A stretch of DNA of 64,000 nt from DASXHY01 sp035552155 (GCA_035552155.1 DASZLX010000027.1:1-64000), one strand, 5' to 3'. Shown: positions 43,201 to 51,764, counted from the first letter of the stretch. A program made the numbers and translations. Notes: generated by a model not told the origin, from the sequence alone.

Positions 43201-43711
43201 GGGTGCGCTGCACGTCGCCGCGGCGGATGTGAAAGTGCAGGTGGAGTTCAATCCTAAGCGCGTTATTTCCTATCGCCAAATCGGCTACGCGAAACATCAG
43301 CTTACCAAGGAGCAATTTCGCGATAACACCGTGGACGCCGCCGAAATCGCCGCGCAGGAAGCGGGCAACGCGCTTTATACGATTGAGACTAATCCGCAAG
43401 GCGAGGGGTCCATTGCCACCGTGCGCGTCCGCTACAAAGTTCCGGGCACGTCCGAGTATCGGGAGCAGGCGTGGGACGTCGCATACACCGGTGGCGCGGT
43501 GGCATTGGACCAGGCCAGCGCCGCGATGCGTCTGGCGGCGACGGCGAGCGCTTTTTCCGAGTGGCTCGCCACGAGTCCGTTTGCCGCGGAAGTCACGCCC
43601 GAAGCGCTGTTACGTTATCTGAACGGAGTGCCGCAGATTTACGGCGCGGACACGCGGCCGGCGAAATTGGAGTGGATGATTCGCCAGGCCCAGAGCATTT
43701 CGGGAAAATAA
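40253..43711 (+). CDS. Mosaic anti-sigma / pseudopilin-like / secretin-like / VWA membrane protein
   Basis: A 1152-aa single-pass membrane protein. Residues 1-60 (KLTAFLLGELPPDETVALCQAME) look like a cytoplasmic anti-sigma domain; a helix lies at about 106-126. Residues 127-205 (LPALSRSKTRA, INNLRLLEGAKQQWALEN, ETYVPGKVSESP) mimic verrucomicrobial pseudopilins. About 386-403 (NPILGDLPSMGRMFRS) recalls the secretin end motif and 575-633 (VFFNDRQGTLTVHATTEDLDKIQ) a secretin N domain; 425-470 is TPR-like. The C-terminal ~440 residues are a YfbK-type VWA domain with MIDAS residues D814/S816/S818, T882 and D912. It overlaps the sigma gene by four bases. The VWA and anti-sigma assignments are firm; the others are resemblances. 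Confidence 0.82.
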   Translation: MTPDFPQNEREQLEAKLTAFLLGELPPDETVALCQAMEHDPELAALYKQLKVTVELVRESAAEPVTEKAAPSAPLKLSGERREKLLAQFKTLAPEEFAQPRRVMDWLIPVAAVAAMVMILAALLLPALSRSKTRAQHTSAKTGVINNLRLLEGAKQQWALENNKSADAEPTLKELKPYLGRGSSESGIPAVAGETYVPGKVSESPVAELSASQARRMLSKGDLSKAEKRDGNVELSLDEPTGAILAQNNSEPKPASSPAVTTGTSSVLANQEPQIVLPEGGQVAANYQFGMVTNSLASALEQQSNTLPSVNNPFVARYGYLALPPGQAVDLGGIQPQTDQRNYAESGNINTENGARGFDWYRNYLQGESLGGTTPTVALATNEVASNKNPILGDLPSMGRMFRSKDELADANRSPRGTFLGDASQDDKIKSAQLVQDGKLMLQMGKSDEAEGKLKEALARDPNNQAALYYENLVKQTHERQLADGRNTTSMQKMTALENLGDRRAKNDSTIWVAPGASQMGAVPGVAGNASQMQTHAVKVDPQTFYSALQADRVRQSGGGRAPLLTNDSRGLRYVTGLDPTAEIQTAVNRFLHDQGVNLGPSESVFFNDRQGTLTVHATTEDLDKIQVVMDKLNANPASGQSFAPLGTVSKGQLADEDKKVKLAQAQVDKIQTDTDQLITKTKVVQQEKAAADQNDTALPKPAIPPPTPQPEILTRENAFSTFSLNVSDVSFKLAAASLKNGRLPEPASIRSEEFINAFDYRDPAALPGVPIAFASERVVYPFAHNRELLRFSLKTAASGREAGRPLNIVLLLDNSGSMERADRVRIIQEALRVLAGQLQAQDTFSIVTFARTARLRVDGIPGNQAVAAIAEIAGLTPEGGTDLGAALDVAYETALHHYLANGDNRVVMLTDGAANLGDVNAGTLKQKVEAHRKQGVALDCFGIGWEGYNDDLLEVLTRNGDGRYGFINTPEEAGTEFVAQIAGALHVAAADVKVQVEFNPKRVISYRQIGYAKHQLTKEQFRDNTVDAAEIAAQEAGNALYTIETNPQGEGSIATVRVRYKVPGTSEYREQAWDVAYTGGAVALDQASAAMRLAATASAFSEWLATSPFAAEVTPEALLRYLNGVPQIYGADTRPAKLEWMIRQAQSISGK

Positions 43712-43817
43712 CCGTCCAATGCAAGGTGGTTAATCGAACAAACTTTTTTCGATCGTTTCACACATCGCCGTAATCGGTGCGGCAAAATGAATTCGTCGGA
43801 TGAATCGTCCTTGAATT

Positions 43818-46800
43818 ATGAAAACTCCACTTCCGTTTCTTTGCGCGACGTTGCTGTTGTCCGCGCTGGCTGTGAATGCGCGGCAAATTAATAAATCGGA
43901 GCCGGACGCCGTCACTTTGCGCGATTTCAAACTCGTGGGCGATCTCAACAGTGAACGCGCGGCCTTCACTCTCAATGCGATCGTGAAAGTGGACGATCCG
44001 CGCGGCGGCTCGCTCGATTTGCTCGCCGGGCCGGTCGCGTTGACCGAACTGGGCGCGCATCCGCGGTGGAAAATCAATGCGGAAGAGAATCACTATGTGT
44101 TGACCTTTGAGCGCGGCGGCGAATTCCCGATTCAACTTAAATTTAACGCCGCCGTTCATCCCGGCGACGATTGGAATACCGTCGAGTTTCAAGTGGCCCC
44201 CGGTCCGTTGCAGCAAATCGTGCTGCAAGGCCTCGCGGCTGACACGCAATTTCAATTCGAAGGCGCGGCGCGGCCGGAGCACACGACCAACGGTTTCGTC
44301 ACGGTTCTGCCTTCCGATGGAAACGTGAAAATTTCCTGGAAGGAGACGCGGCCCGAGGGCGAGGGAAAATTATTTTACGCCGCCCAAATGCTGTCGCAAA
44401 TCAGCGTCAGTCCGGGCCTGATGCGCCAGGCCAGCATCCTTGATTTCAAGGTCATGCAGGGCGAGATGAAGCGGGTGGGATTGATACTGCACGGCGCGGG
44501 TGAGGTCACGCGGGTCGGCGGGGACCAGGTGTTGTCGTGGAATGTCGAGCCGATGGCAGATTCGCCGGACCGCCGGTTAATGGTGGAACTCAACCAGCCG
44601 CAGAAGGACCAGTTTGCCTTGCAGGTGCAAATGCAAACGCCGCTGGGCGCGTTCCCGCAAGTCACCAACGCGATGCAGTTGCGGCCCGAGGCTGCCACGC
44701 GTTTCGATGGTTATGTCCGCATCGTGAACGAAGGCGCGGTGCGGCTGGAAGTGGCGGAGGCGAGCGGGATGTCGCAGATTTCACCGGAGCAATTTCCCGA
44801 GAGCGACGCCACGCGCGCCGCCTTGCGTGCGACGGGCAGCCAGCGTTTTGCGTATCGTTTTTCGGGCGCGGATTTTGCGTTGAAAATCCAGGCCGACCAG
44901 ATTTTGCCCGAACTCGCCGTTTCCGAAGTGCTCGATTATAACCTGGGCGAAAACGAACTGGCGATCGATGCCGAGATCGAACTGGATATCCGCGAAGCGC
45001 CGTTGCGGGAATTGCTCCTTCATGTTCCGAAGGGCTACGTCGCCAGCCCGCCCAATGCTTCCGGCCTGAGCGATTATTTCGTGCAAGAGCCGGTCGGCAG
45101 CGGCGACGCCGAACTCCGGTTGGTTTACGGCAAACCGGTTTCGGGTCGACAATTGGTCCAATTGCATCTCGAGCGCAACAAACCTCTCGGCGAAACCAAC
45201 TGGAGTTTGCCGCGCATCGAGGTGGTGAATGCGAAATCGGTGCGGGGTTACGTGGGTGTGTCGGCGGACGCGGGATTTCGCCTGACGCCGGGCCGCACCA
45301 GCGCCTTGACGGACATGCCCACGGCATTTTTCCCGCAGAAAGTTTCCAGTCTCCAGGCGGCGTTCCGTTTGGGCGATCCGGTATGGCAGGCCACGATGCA
45401 GGTCGAGCGTCTGCCGCAGACGGTGCAGGCGGATGCGTTTCATTTGTTCTCCATTGGCGAGGGAGTCGCCTACGGCAGCAGCGTGATCAACTATGTCGTT
45501 TCCGGCGCGCCGGTCTCGGCGTTCAAAATCGAATTGTCCGGCGAATATTTCAACGTCGAGTTCACCGGCAAGGACATTCGCAACTGGCAGAAGACGGCGG
45601 ACGGTTACCTGGTGCAATTGCACACGCCGGTGTCGGGGCCGTACACGTTGCTCGCGACGTATGAGCGGCCGTTCAAACCGCAAGGCGAAACGCTCGCCTT
45701 CACCGGCGCGCGGCCGCTGGATGCGCAAACCGAGCAGGGGCACACAATTGTCATCAGCGCGTATCAATTCCAGGTGAAGCCGGTGGAAGTTTCGGCGGGA
45801 TTGCTGCCGCTCGAACCGGCCGAAGTGCCGCCGGAATACCGGTTGTTTTTCGATGCGCCCATCCTGGCGGCGTATCGTTATCCCGCGCGGCCATTCAGCC
45901 TGAAACTGCAACTCAGCCCGCTGCAACAGGGCGATTCCTTGAACCAGGTCGTGGACCGCGCTTCGCTGGACACGCGTATTTCGAAGGAGGGCCAGGTGCT
46001 GACGGACGTGCGCTATTTTGTGAAGAGCCGCGGCAACCCGCGTTTCCGTGTCACACTGCCGCCGGGCGCTCAACTCTGGTCGGCAACGGTGAACGGCGCG
46101 GCGGTGGTGCCGGTGATTGATGAAAACGCCAACCTGATTCCGCTGCCGCAGGGCGCCAATCCGGATGCGGTGCTGGAGATTCAATTGAAGCTGGCGCAGA
46201 CAAATGACGCGCGCCGCGTGACGGTGGCGGCGCCGATCGTCGCCGCGCCGGTGATGCTCGCGGAATGGAAGCTGGAGCCGGACGCGGGACGGAGATTGAT
46301 TTTTCGCCATGGCTCGCTGACGCCGGTAGGCGGCGTGCCGGACATTTCCGGCTTCGCGGGATTGGCGAGGATTTTTTCGAGCCAGGAGGCGGGGCGGGCG
46401 TGGACGTTGATTCTATTGGCGTTCGCGTTGTTGGCAGTGGCCCTGGTGGTGTGGCGCTGGGCGGCGCGTGGGGACGCAACGAAATACAGCGCCCGCCACC
46501 TGGGCGGATTGGTTATGGGCCTGGCCGCGTTAGTCCTCGTGGGAGTCATGGTGGGGCAACTGACTGAATTGACCGGGCTGGAAAACAGTTCGCTTCCGCG
46601 CGACGTGTCGTTTCTCGCGCCGATCCAACAGGCACAAAGCGCGCTTACGGTGGAAGTCGCAAATGTCGCGGACGAAACATCGCTGTTCGGTTTTGTGGGA
46701 TACGGATGGCCGGCATTGCTGGCGCTCGTCGCGTGGATTTCTGCGTGGCGTGCAGATGACGCTTTTTTCAAGAACGCGGCGCGCGTGGCCGGTTGGCTGT

Positions 46801-47600
46801 TCTTCACGTGGGCGGTATTGCGTTTTCCCAATGGCGCGAGTGCATTCGTTTGGACGCTGGCGGTGTTCGCGCTGATCCATTTGCTCATTCCGGCGTTGCG
46901 GCGACTTTGGAACGCGCCAGTGAAACCGCGGCCGGAACCATTGCCGCCCAAGCGCGGCGCCGCGCCCGCCGCTGCCGCGATATTGATTGGCCTGTTGTGG
47001 TTGAGCGGAGTGTTGCCCGCACGCAGCGCGGATTCTCAACCGCTCGCGTCGCTCGGATCCAATCGCCAAAGCGAGGGGCGCGCGGAGTCCGTGATTAACG
47101 AAATCCGCATTGAAGATAAATTCGCCCTGGGCTCGGCAAAGATTCATTGGCTGGCGGTGAAGGGCCAGTTGCTGCCGTTGCTGCAGGAGCCGGCGGTGCT
47201 CACCAAGATCGTTCTTCCGCGTTCGCTCAAGCTGGTGCCGAGCGACGATGGAAGCACGCAGCAATTGCGCGCAGAAGCCGGGGGCGCTTTTGATGCGGAG
47301 ATTCATTATCAATTGCAGGTGGCGACTCCGAACGAAGGCAGCCTCGTTTTGCCGGTGCAAAATGGATTGGTGACCAAAGTCCGCCTGACTGTTGCGAATG
47401 CCGACGTCGATGTGCAATCGCCGCAGGCGGTGACAGTGCAGCGCGACCGATGGCAGCAATACCGTCGCGACGCTGGTGTTGTCGCCGGGCGATTACACGA
47501 CGGTCAGTTGGAAACCGCGCAGCCGCGATGTGAAACGGGAGAAGCTGGTTTTTTACGCGGATATATCGCAGCTTTACGCGCCTACGGCGGGTATCATTGA
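43818..47600 (+). CDS. Giant envelope protein, N-terminal part (frameshifted)
   Basis: An open frame of 1260 codons. A signal peptide (MKTPLPFLCATLLLSALAVNA) is followed by about 830 residues of beta-rich periplasmic sequence, then about six hydrophobic helices between residues 858 and 1070 (such as WTLILLAFALLAVALVVWRW). The frame stays sensible to about 47447 (VTVQRD), then becomes out-of-frame text up to the stop at 47600. One extra base at 47447-47448 (GACCGAT) would explain this: removing one C joins it to the second frame as QRDDGSNTVATLVLSPGD. So this is probably the first part of one ~2156-aa protein. Function unknown; it follows the ECF/VWA pair. Confidence 0.75.
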   Translation: MKTPLPFLCATLLLSALAVNARQINKSEPDAVTLRDFKLVGDLNSERAAFTLNAIVKVDDPRGGSLDLLAGPVALTELGAHPRWKINAEENHYVLTFERGGEFPIQLKFNAAVHPGDDWNTVEFQVAPGPLQQIVLQGLAADTQFQFEGAARPEHTTNGFVTVLPSDGNVKISWKETRPEGEGKLFYAAQMLSQISVSPGLMRQASILDFKVMQGEMKRVGLILHGAGEVTRVGGDQVLSWNVEPMADSPDRRLMVELNQPQKDQFALQVQMQTPLGAFPQVTNAMQLRPEAATRFDGYVRIVNEGAVRLEVAEASGMSQISPEQFPESDATRAALRATGSQRFAYRFSGADFALKIQADQILPELAVSEVLDYNLGENELAIDAEIELDIREAPLRELLLHVPKGYVASPPNASGLSDYFVQEPVGSGDAELRLVYGKPVSGRQLVQLHLERNKPLGETNWSLPRIEVVNAKSVRGYVGVSADAGFRLTPGRTSALTDMPTAFFPQKVSSLQAAFRLGDPVWQATMQVERLPQTVQADAFHLFSIGEGVAYGSSVINYVVSGAPVSAFKIELSGEYFNVEFTGKDIRNWQKTADGYLVQLHTPVSGPYTLLATYERPFKPQGETLAFTGARPLDAQTEQGHTIVISAYQFQVKPVEVSAGLLPLEPAEVPPEYRLFFDAPILAAYRYPARPFSLKLQLSPLQQGDSLNQVVDRASLDTRISKEGQVLTDVRYFVKSRGNPRFRVTLPPGAQLWSATVNGAAVVPVIDENANLIPLPQGANPDAVLEIQLKLAQTNDARRVTVAAPIVAAPVMLAEWKLEPDAGRRLIFRHGSLTPVGGVPDISGFAGLARIFSSQEAGRAWTLILLAFALLAVALVVWRWAARGDATKYSARHLGGLVMGLAALVLVGVMVGQLTELTGLENSSLPRDVSFLAPIQQAQSALTVEVANVADETSLFGFVGYGWPALLALVAWISAWRADDAFFKNAARVAGWLFFTWAVLRFPNGASAFVWTLAVFALIHLLIPALRRLWNAPVKPRPEPLPPKRGAAPAAAAILIGLLWLSGVLPARSADSQPLASLGSNRQSEGRAESVINEIRIEDKFALGSAKIHWLAVKGQLLPLLQEPAVLTKIVLPRSLKLVPSDDGSTQQLRAEAGGAFDAEIHYQLQVATPNEGSLVLPVQNGLVTKVRLTVANADVDVQSPQAVTVQRDRWQQYRRDAGVVAGRLHDGQLETAQPRCETGEAGFLRGYIAALRAYGGYH

Positions 47601-50289
47601 GGGCGCGCATTACGTTTCCATCCGGCCGGCGCAAGGTGAATTGAGCGAATTGATTTTCGATGTGCCGCGTGGAATGACGATCACGGATGTGCTGGCTGGC
47701 AGCCAACGTGAGGAGGCGGCGTCTTCCCAAACACAAAAAAATAAAAACCGCGTGGCTTCGACGGCTACGATTTCGTTTTGGCGGTTCGATCCCGAAACAC
47801 GAAAGCTGCGCGTCACCCTCAACCCTGCACAATCACGTCCGTTCGCGCTGCTGGTGCGTTCTCAAATTGCGACCGGGCCATTGCCGTTTGAGCAATCGGT
47901 AGGACTGATTTCCGTGGACAACGCCGCCGGGCAGATTGGGTTGATGGGCATCGCCACCGGCAACGAAGTTCAGCTTGATTCCGTGAACGCTGACACTTTC
48001 TCGCCCATCAATCTCGAAGATTTCCCGGGCGACGCGGTATCGGCGCTGCAGGGGCAAATTCCGGGCCTCACATTGCGTCGCGCATTTCGCTATGCGGATA
48101 CGAAAGCGGTGGCGGGCGTGAAAGCCTCGCCGGTCGAACCCGATGTGCGGGTGGAAACGCAAAACACTCTTTCGCTCGGAGAAGATCGGACGGTGTTGGC
48201 AGTGGACGCGACGGTGAATATTTCCCGCGCCGGCATTTTTCGACTGAGTTTTCTGATGCCGGCGGGATTTGACGTGGAGTCCATCAGCGGTTCCTCAGTG
48301 AGCCATTGGACGGAAGCGAAATCCGATGCCGGACGCGTGATCACGCTGCATTTTCCAGGCAAGACCGATGGCCGGCAGCAATTCAACATCAGCCTCGCCG
48401 GGCCGGGAGTGAAGGCGGCGAGCGCGTGGACGGTCCCGCAGGTCGTGTTGCGCGAAGCGGGCAAGCAACTCGGCACGTTGCTGATCGTGCCGGAGCAGGG
48501 GATGCGCTTGCAGGTGGCAACGCGGGACGGTGTGACCGAACTGGACCCACAAAAGGCCGGCATCCCGCAGAAAGGCGTGCTGGCGTTTCGCGTTTTGCAA
48601 ACGCCCGTGAATCTCACGCTGGACATCGCACAGGTGGATCCGTGGATCCAGGTCACCAGTCTGCAACACGCGACGGTCAGCGAGGCCCAGATCAAAGTGG
48701 CGGCGAATTTGCAGTATCAAATTGAGAACACTGGATTGAAAACGTTTCGCGTTTTTATTCCGGCGGATGCCGAAGGCGTGAATTTCAAAGGCGAACAAGT
48801 GGCGGGTTTTTCGGCAACCGAGAACGCTGCGACGAATGGCCTGCAGCCGTGGGAAATAAAACTGCGCCGGCGAGTGATTGGCGAATATCTGTTGCAGGTG
48901 AATTATCAGGTGCCGACGGCGCCCCGGGCCGTCGTGCGTGGAGTCGAGGCCGCGGATGTGAATTTGCAGCGCGGTTTCGTGACGGTGGAATCCGATCCGC
49001 GCCTGCAAGTGACGGTGGATTCCCCGCAGGCTGCGTTGCAGCCCGCCGAATGGCAGAGCATTCCCCGCACGTTGCAGCAGGGCCTGCCGGCCACGGCGGC
49101 GAATTTCGCGTATCGGCTCGTGGAGCCGTCATTTCAACTGCCGCTCAAGCTCGAGCGCCACGAGGCCGCGCGGCTCCTCGATGCGCGCGTCAATAACGTC
49201 ACGTTTCATTCCGTCATTTCGGATGACGGCGTCATGCTCACGCAGGCGCGCCTGGAAATTTTGCCCGGCGACAAGCGATTGTTGAATCTCACTCTACCCG
49301 CGGGCGCGAACTTTTGGTTTGCGTTCGTGAACGACAACGGCGTGTGGCCGTGGCTCACGGCCGGCAAAACCGGTTATCTTATCCCCCTCGAACAACAGTC
49401 GCGCCCCGACCAGCCGATTTCGGTGGAAGTGTTTTACAGTTGCAAGACGGGTTCCAGCCGGGCGCGTTCACTCGACCTGGAATTGCTGGCGCCGAAATTT
49501 GATTTGCCGCTCGAAAACATCACCTGGCTGGTGTCGCTCAACGACAAGTGGCGCGTGAAACATTGGAGCGGCTCTTTGCAATTGCAGGAGCAGGCCGTGG
49601 CGCCGCAGACCGCCGCCATCGATCTGCAAACGTATCTGCAAAAGGAAAATATTGGACGGCTCGAACGCACGAAGGAAGCCGAGGATTTTTTGGCCGCCGG
49701 CAATAGCGCGCTGGAGAAGGGCGACCCGCAACAGGCGCGCCGTTCGTTTCAGGCGGCTTACGGCCTCTCCTCGAGCGATGCCGCTTTCAATGAGGACGCG
49801 CGGGTCCAGTTACATAATATCAAGCTGCAACAGGCGCTCGTGGGCCTGAACGTGCGCAAAGCCGCGGCGGCGGGCGATGATTCTTCGCTCGACGGAAAGC
49901 TGCGCGATTTGTCCCGCGGAAAAGACGTGAATTATACGCAGCAGGACGCGAAGGAAATCATCGATCGCAACAGTGCTGACGATAACGCCGCTTATATGCG
50001 GCTGGCCGAGCGTCTGATTCAGCAACAGGACGCCGCGGTGAGCAGCGCCTCGGCTTTGCGCGCGAATATTCCGGAGGAGGGCCGGACGCTGACGTTCAAA
50101 CGCGCGGTGGTGGTGGACAAGGAGGCGGATTTGAGGATCGGGATCGAAGCGGCGTCAGCGCAGGTGGCTTCGGGGAAAACGCGGTTTGAAATTTTGTTCG
50201 CCACTTTGATCATTCTCGCGGCGGTTTCATTTTTGGCCAAATCATTGCTGGCTGCCCGGCCAATTTTGGCGGAAATGCCCCGTTCATAA
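47476..50289 (+). CDS. Giant envelope protein, C-terminal part (frameshifted)
   Basis: A 937-codon frame overlapping the end of the previous frame by 125 bases. It opens without a signal peptide, and the frame stays protein-like back to 47434, upstream of its first ATG-like codon, as expected of a piece cut from a longer chain. It contains repeated beta-rich domains (RVETQNTLSLGEDRTVLAVDATVNISRAG, YQIENTGLKTFRVFIP), a tetratricopeptide-like stretch near the end (EAEDFLAAGNSALEKGDPQQARRSFQAAY) and a final transmembrane helix (about 908-928, ILFATLIILAAVSFLAKSLLAA). Function unknown. Likely surface or inner-membrane scaffolding linked to the ECF/VWA genes. Confidence 0.75.
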   Translation: MLSPGDYTTVSWKPRSRDVKREKLVFYADISQLYAPTAGIIEGAHYVSIRPAQGELSELIFDVPRGMTITDVLAGSQREEAASSQTQKNKNRVASTATISFWRFDPETRKLRVTLNPAQSRPFALLVRSQIATGPLPFEQSVGLISVDNAAGQIGLMGIATGNEVQLDSVNADTFSPINLEDFPGDAVSALQGQIPGLTLRRAFRYADTKAVAGVKASPVEPDVRVETQNTLSLGEDRTVLAVDATVNISRAGIFRLSFLMPAGFDVESISGSSVSHWTEAKSDAGRVITLHFPGKTDGRQQFNISLAGPGVKAASAWTVPQVVLREAGKQLGTLLIVPEQGMRLQVATRDGVTELDPQKAGIPQKGVLAFRVLQTPVNLTLDIAQVDPWIQVTSLQHATVSEAQIKVAANLQYQIENTGLKTFRVFIPADAEGVNFKGEQVAGFSATENAATNGLQPWEIKLRRRVIGEYLLQVNYQVPTAPRAVVRGVEAADVNLQRGFVTVESDPRLQVTVDSPQAALQPAEWQSIPRTLQQGLPATAANFAYRLVEPSFQLPLKLERHEAARLLDARVNNVTFHSVISDDGVMLTQARLEILPGDKRLLNLTLPAGANFWFAFVNDNGVWPWLTAGKTGYLIPLEQQSRPDQPISVEVFYSCKTGSSRARSLDLELLAPKFDLPLENITWLVSLNDKWRVKHWSGSLQLQEQAVAPQTAAIDLQTYLQKENIGRLERTKEAEDFLAAGNSALEKGDPQQARRSFQAAYGLSSSDAAFNEDARVQLHNIKLQQALVGLNVRKAAAAGDDSSLDGKLRDLSRGKDVNYTQQDAKEIIDRNSADDNAAYMRLAERLIQQQDAAVSSASALRANIPEEGRTLTFKRAVVVDKEADLRIGIEAASAQVASGKTRFEILFATLIILAAVSFLAKSLLAARPILAEMPRS

Positions 50290-50357
50290 AGCGGCTTCTG
50301 CGGGGGTGTGATTCAAATTGGCGGGCAACCGTCGAGGGCGGAATGAGGGTAGGGATT

Positions 50358-50472
50358 GGCGCGCCTGCGCCGTCTCCGCCCGCGTAGTAGCGGGCGGAAT
50401 AAATCATGCCCACGACACACTTTATACCTTACGTTGCGCCGCTGAACGCGGCGCGGACGGCGCAGGCGCGCC
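50358..50472. repeat. 115-bp element with 17-bp perfect inverted repeats
   Basis: GGCGCGCCTGCGCCGTC (50358-50374) and its reverse complement (50456-50472) bound a stretch with two inner hairpins, CCGCCCGC...GCGGGCGG and GCGCCGC-TGAAC-GCGGCGC. The arms extend outward imperfectly (GGGATTGG / CCATCCCC). The CCGCTGAACGCGG core is shared with 1653-1673. No transposase. The element fills the 285-bp gap before the GIY-YIG gene. Confidence 0.65.
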
Positions 50473-50574
50473 ATCCCCACCACGCCGCGACATTATTTCG
50501 CCCACAGGTTTGAATCACACTCGTTTTGCAGCCGCGTCTTGCCTTTGGGAAGAGAGTTGTAAAAATGGCACCGC

Positions 50575-50937
50575 TTGAAGCGGCGCACGCTTAGAAAATT
50601 TTCCTCGGCGACGGCGAAGGATCATCACAATGTTTACGTGGTGTTGCTGGATTCCGCTGTAGCCAGGCTTCGCAAGGTGCGATTGTTGAATCCGGAGCGG
50701 AACTCAAAAAAACCATGCGTTTACGTGGGGTTGACTGGCCTCACGCCGGAAGAGCGTTTTGCGAATCATCAGCAGGGCATCAAATCCTCTCTATTTGTGA
50801 AGCGCTACGGCGTTCGCCTGCTGCCGGAACTTTACGAGCATTTGAACCCCATGCCTTATGAGGCCGCCGCGCAAATGGAGAAGGATTTGACGGATGACCT
50901 GCGTCGGACGGGTTATACGGTCGTGGGCGGGCATTGA
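50575..50937 (+). CDS. GIY-YIG-like nuclease-fold protein
   Basis: A 120-aa protein with the GIY-YIG pattern in relaxed form: NVYVVLLDS (first strand), PCVYVGLTGLTPEERFANHQQG (second strand, Arg and His region) and a later Glu in QMEKDLTDDLRR. Similar small proteins are often mis-annotated in databases. It lacks a DNA-binding domain. TTG 50575 is the only start in frame I can offer, and no good ribosome binding site is visible. It lies seven bases before the BtuF-like gene, so the two are probably co-transcribed. Confidence 0.65.
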   Translation: MKRRTLRKFSSATAKDHHNVYVVLLDSAVARLRKVRLLNPERNSKKPCVYVGLTGLTPEERFANHQQGIKSSLFVKRYGVRLLPELYEHLNPMPYEAAAQMEKDLTDDLRRTGYTVVGGH

Positions 50938-50944
50938 GTGGACC

Positions 50945-51709
50945 ATGAACGCCATACCCAAGCGCATCGTTTGCCTGTCCGCGGAAGCGGCGGATTGGCT
51001 GTGGCGCATTGGCGCCTGGGAACAAGTGGCGGGGGCGACGTCGTTTTTTCCGCAACCGGCGGGTGCCGCGCCGAAACCGCGCGTCAGCGGTTTTAGCACG
51101 GCGCGATTGAATGAAATCGGAAAGCTCAATCCTGATTTAATCATCACATTTTCCGATGTGCAGGCGGAATTCGCGGCGGAATTGATGAAGCAAGGTTTTC
51201 CCGTGCTGGCCACCAACCAACGCACCCTGGCGGAGACCGAGGCCACGCTGTCGCTGCTGGGCCGGGTCGTGGGCCGGGAAACGGAATCCGAACACCTGCT
51301 TGGCGAATTTCGCGAGCGGCTTGCGCCGGTGACGTCTCGCGCAAAACCTCCGCGCGTTTATTTTGAGGAATGGAACGACCCGCTTATCAGCGGCATCGGG
51401 TGGGTGGGGGAACTTATCGAGCGCGCCGGCGGCACGGATGTTTTTGCTGAACTGGGAAAAAATCGCGCCGCGCGAGACCGGGTTGTTTTGCCGGAGCAAG
51501 TGTGCCGGGCGAATCCTGAAATCATCCTGGCCTCCTGGTGCGGGAAGCCCGTGGATACGGCGGCGATTTCTTCGCGTGCGGGATGGGCGGAGATTGCCGC
51601 CGTTCGCGAGAAACGTATTTACGAGATTCCGGGCGAGGACATTCTTCAGCCGGGGTTTCGATTGATTTACGGTTACGATCGATTGAGAGAAATTCTCGGC
51701 CCAAAATAA
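50945..51709 (+). CDS. BtuF-like helical-backbone binding protein without signal peptide
   Basis: A 254-aa protein of the periplasmic-binding-protein class II (PF01497) used for vitamin B12 or siderophores. KRIVCLSAEAADWLWRIGAWEQVAG, LNPDLIITFSDVQ, and GTDVFAELG plus a C-terminal YGYDRLREILGPK are typical. It starts directly at the mature-like sequence (MNAIPKRIVCLS) with no signal peptide, and no permease or ATPase genes are nearby. Such cytoplasmic homologues exist in many genomes with unknown role. ATG 50945 is firm, seven bases after the GIY-YIG stop. Confidence 0.82.
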   Translation: MNAIPKRIVCLSAEAADWLWRIGAWEQVAGATSFFPQPAGAAPKPRVSGFSTARLNEIGKLNPDLIITFSDVQAEFAAELMKQGFPVLATNQRTLAETEATLSLLGRVVGRETESEHLLGEFRERLAPVTSRAKPPRVYFEEWNDPLISGIGWVGELIERAGGTDVFAELGKNRAARDRVVLPEQVCRANPEIILASWCGKPVDTAAISSRAGWAEIAAVREKRIYEIPGEDILQPGFRLIYGYDRLREILGPK

Positions 51710-51711
51710 GA

Positions 51712-51735
51712 ACGGGCGACTGGAAAGTCGCCCGT
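51712..51735. terminator. Hairpin terminator between convergent genes
   Basis: ACGGGCGACT (51712-51721) pairs perfectly with AGTCGCCCGT (51726-51735). On the minus strand it is followed by TCTTATTTT, suggesting a terminator mainly for gltD, with a possible role for the BtuF-like gene read the other way. Confidence 0.7.
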
Positions 51736-51764
51736 CGTGAGATTCGGGATTGAGTGGAGGCTGG

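Noticed and set aside
44781..46310. 509-aa open frame on the minus strand
   Set aside because: Antisense to the giant envelope gene, Arg/His-rich, no recognisable domain.
47420..47480. Programmed ribosomal frameshift in the giant gene
   Set aside because: A +1 shift would be needed, but no slippery motif, stop-codon pause or downstream stem typical of recoding is visible; an indel is simpler.
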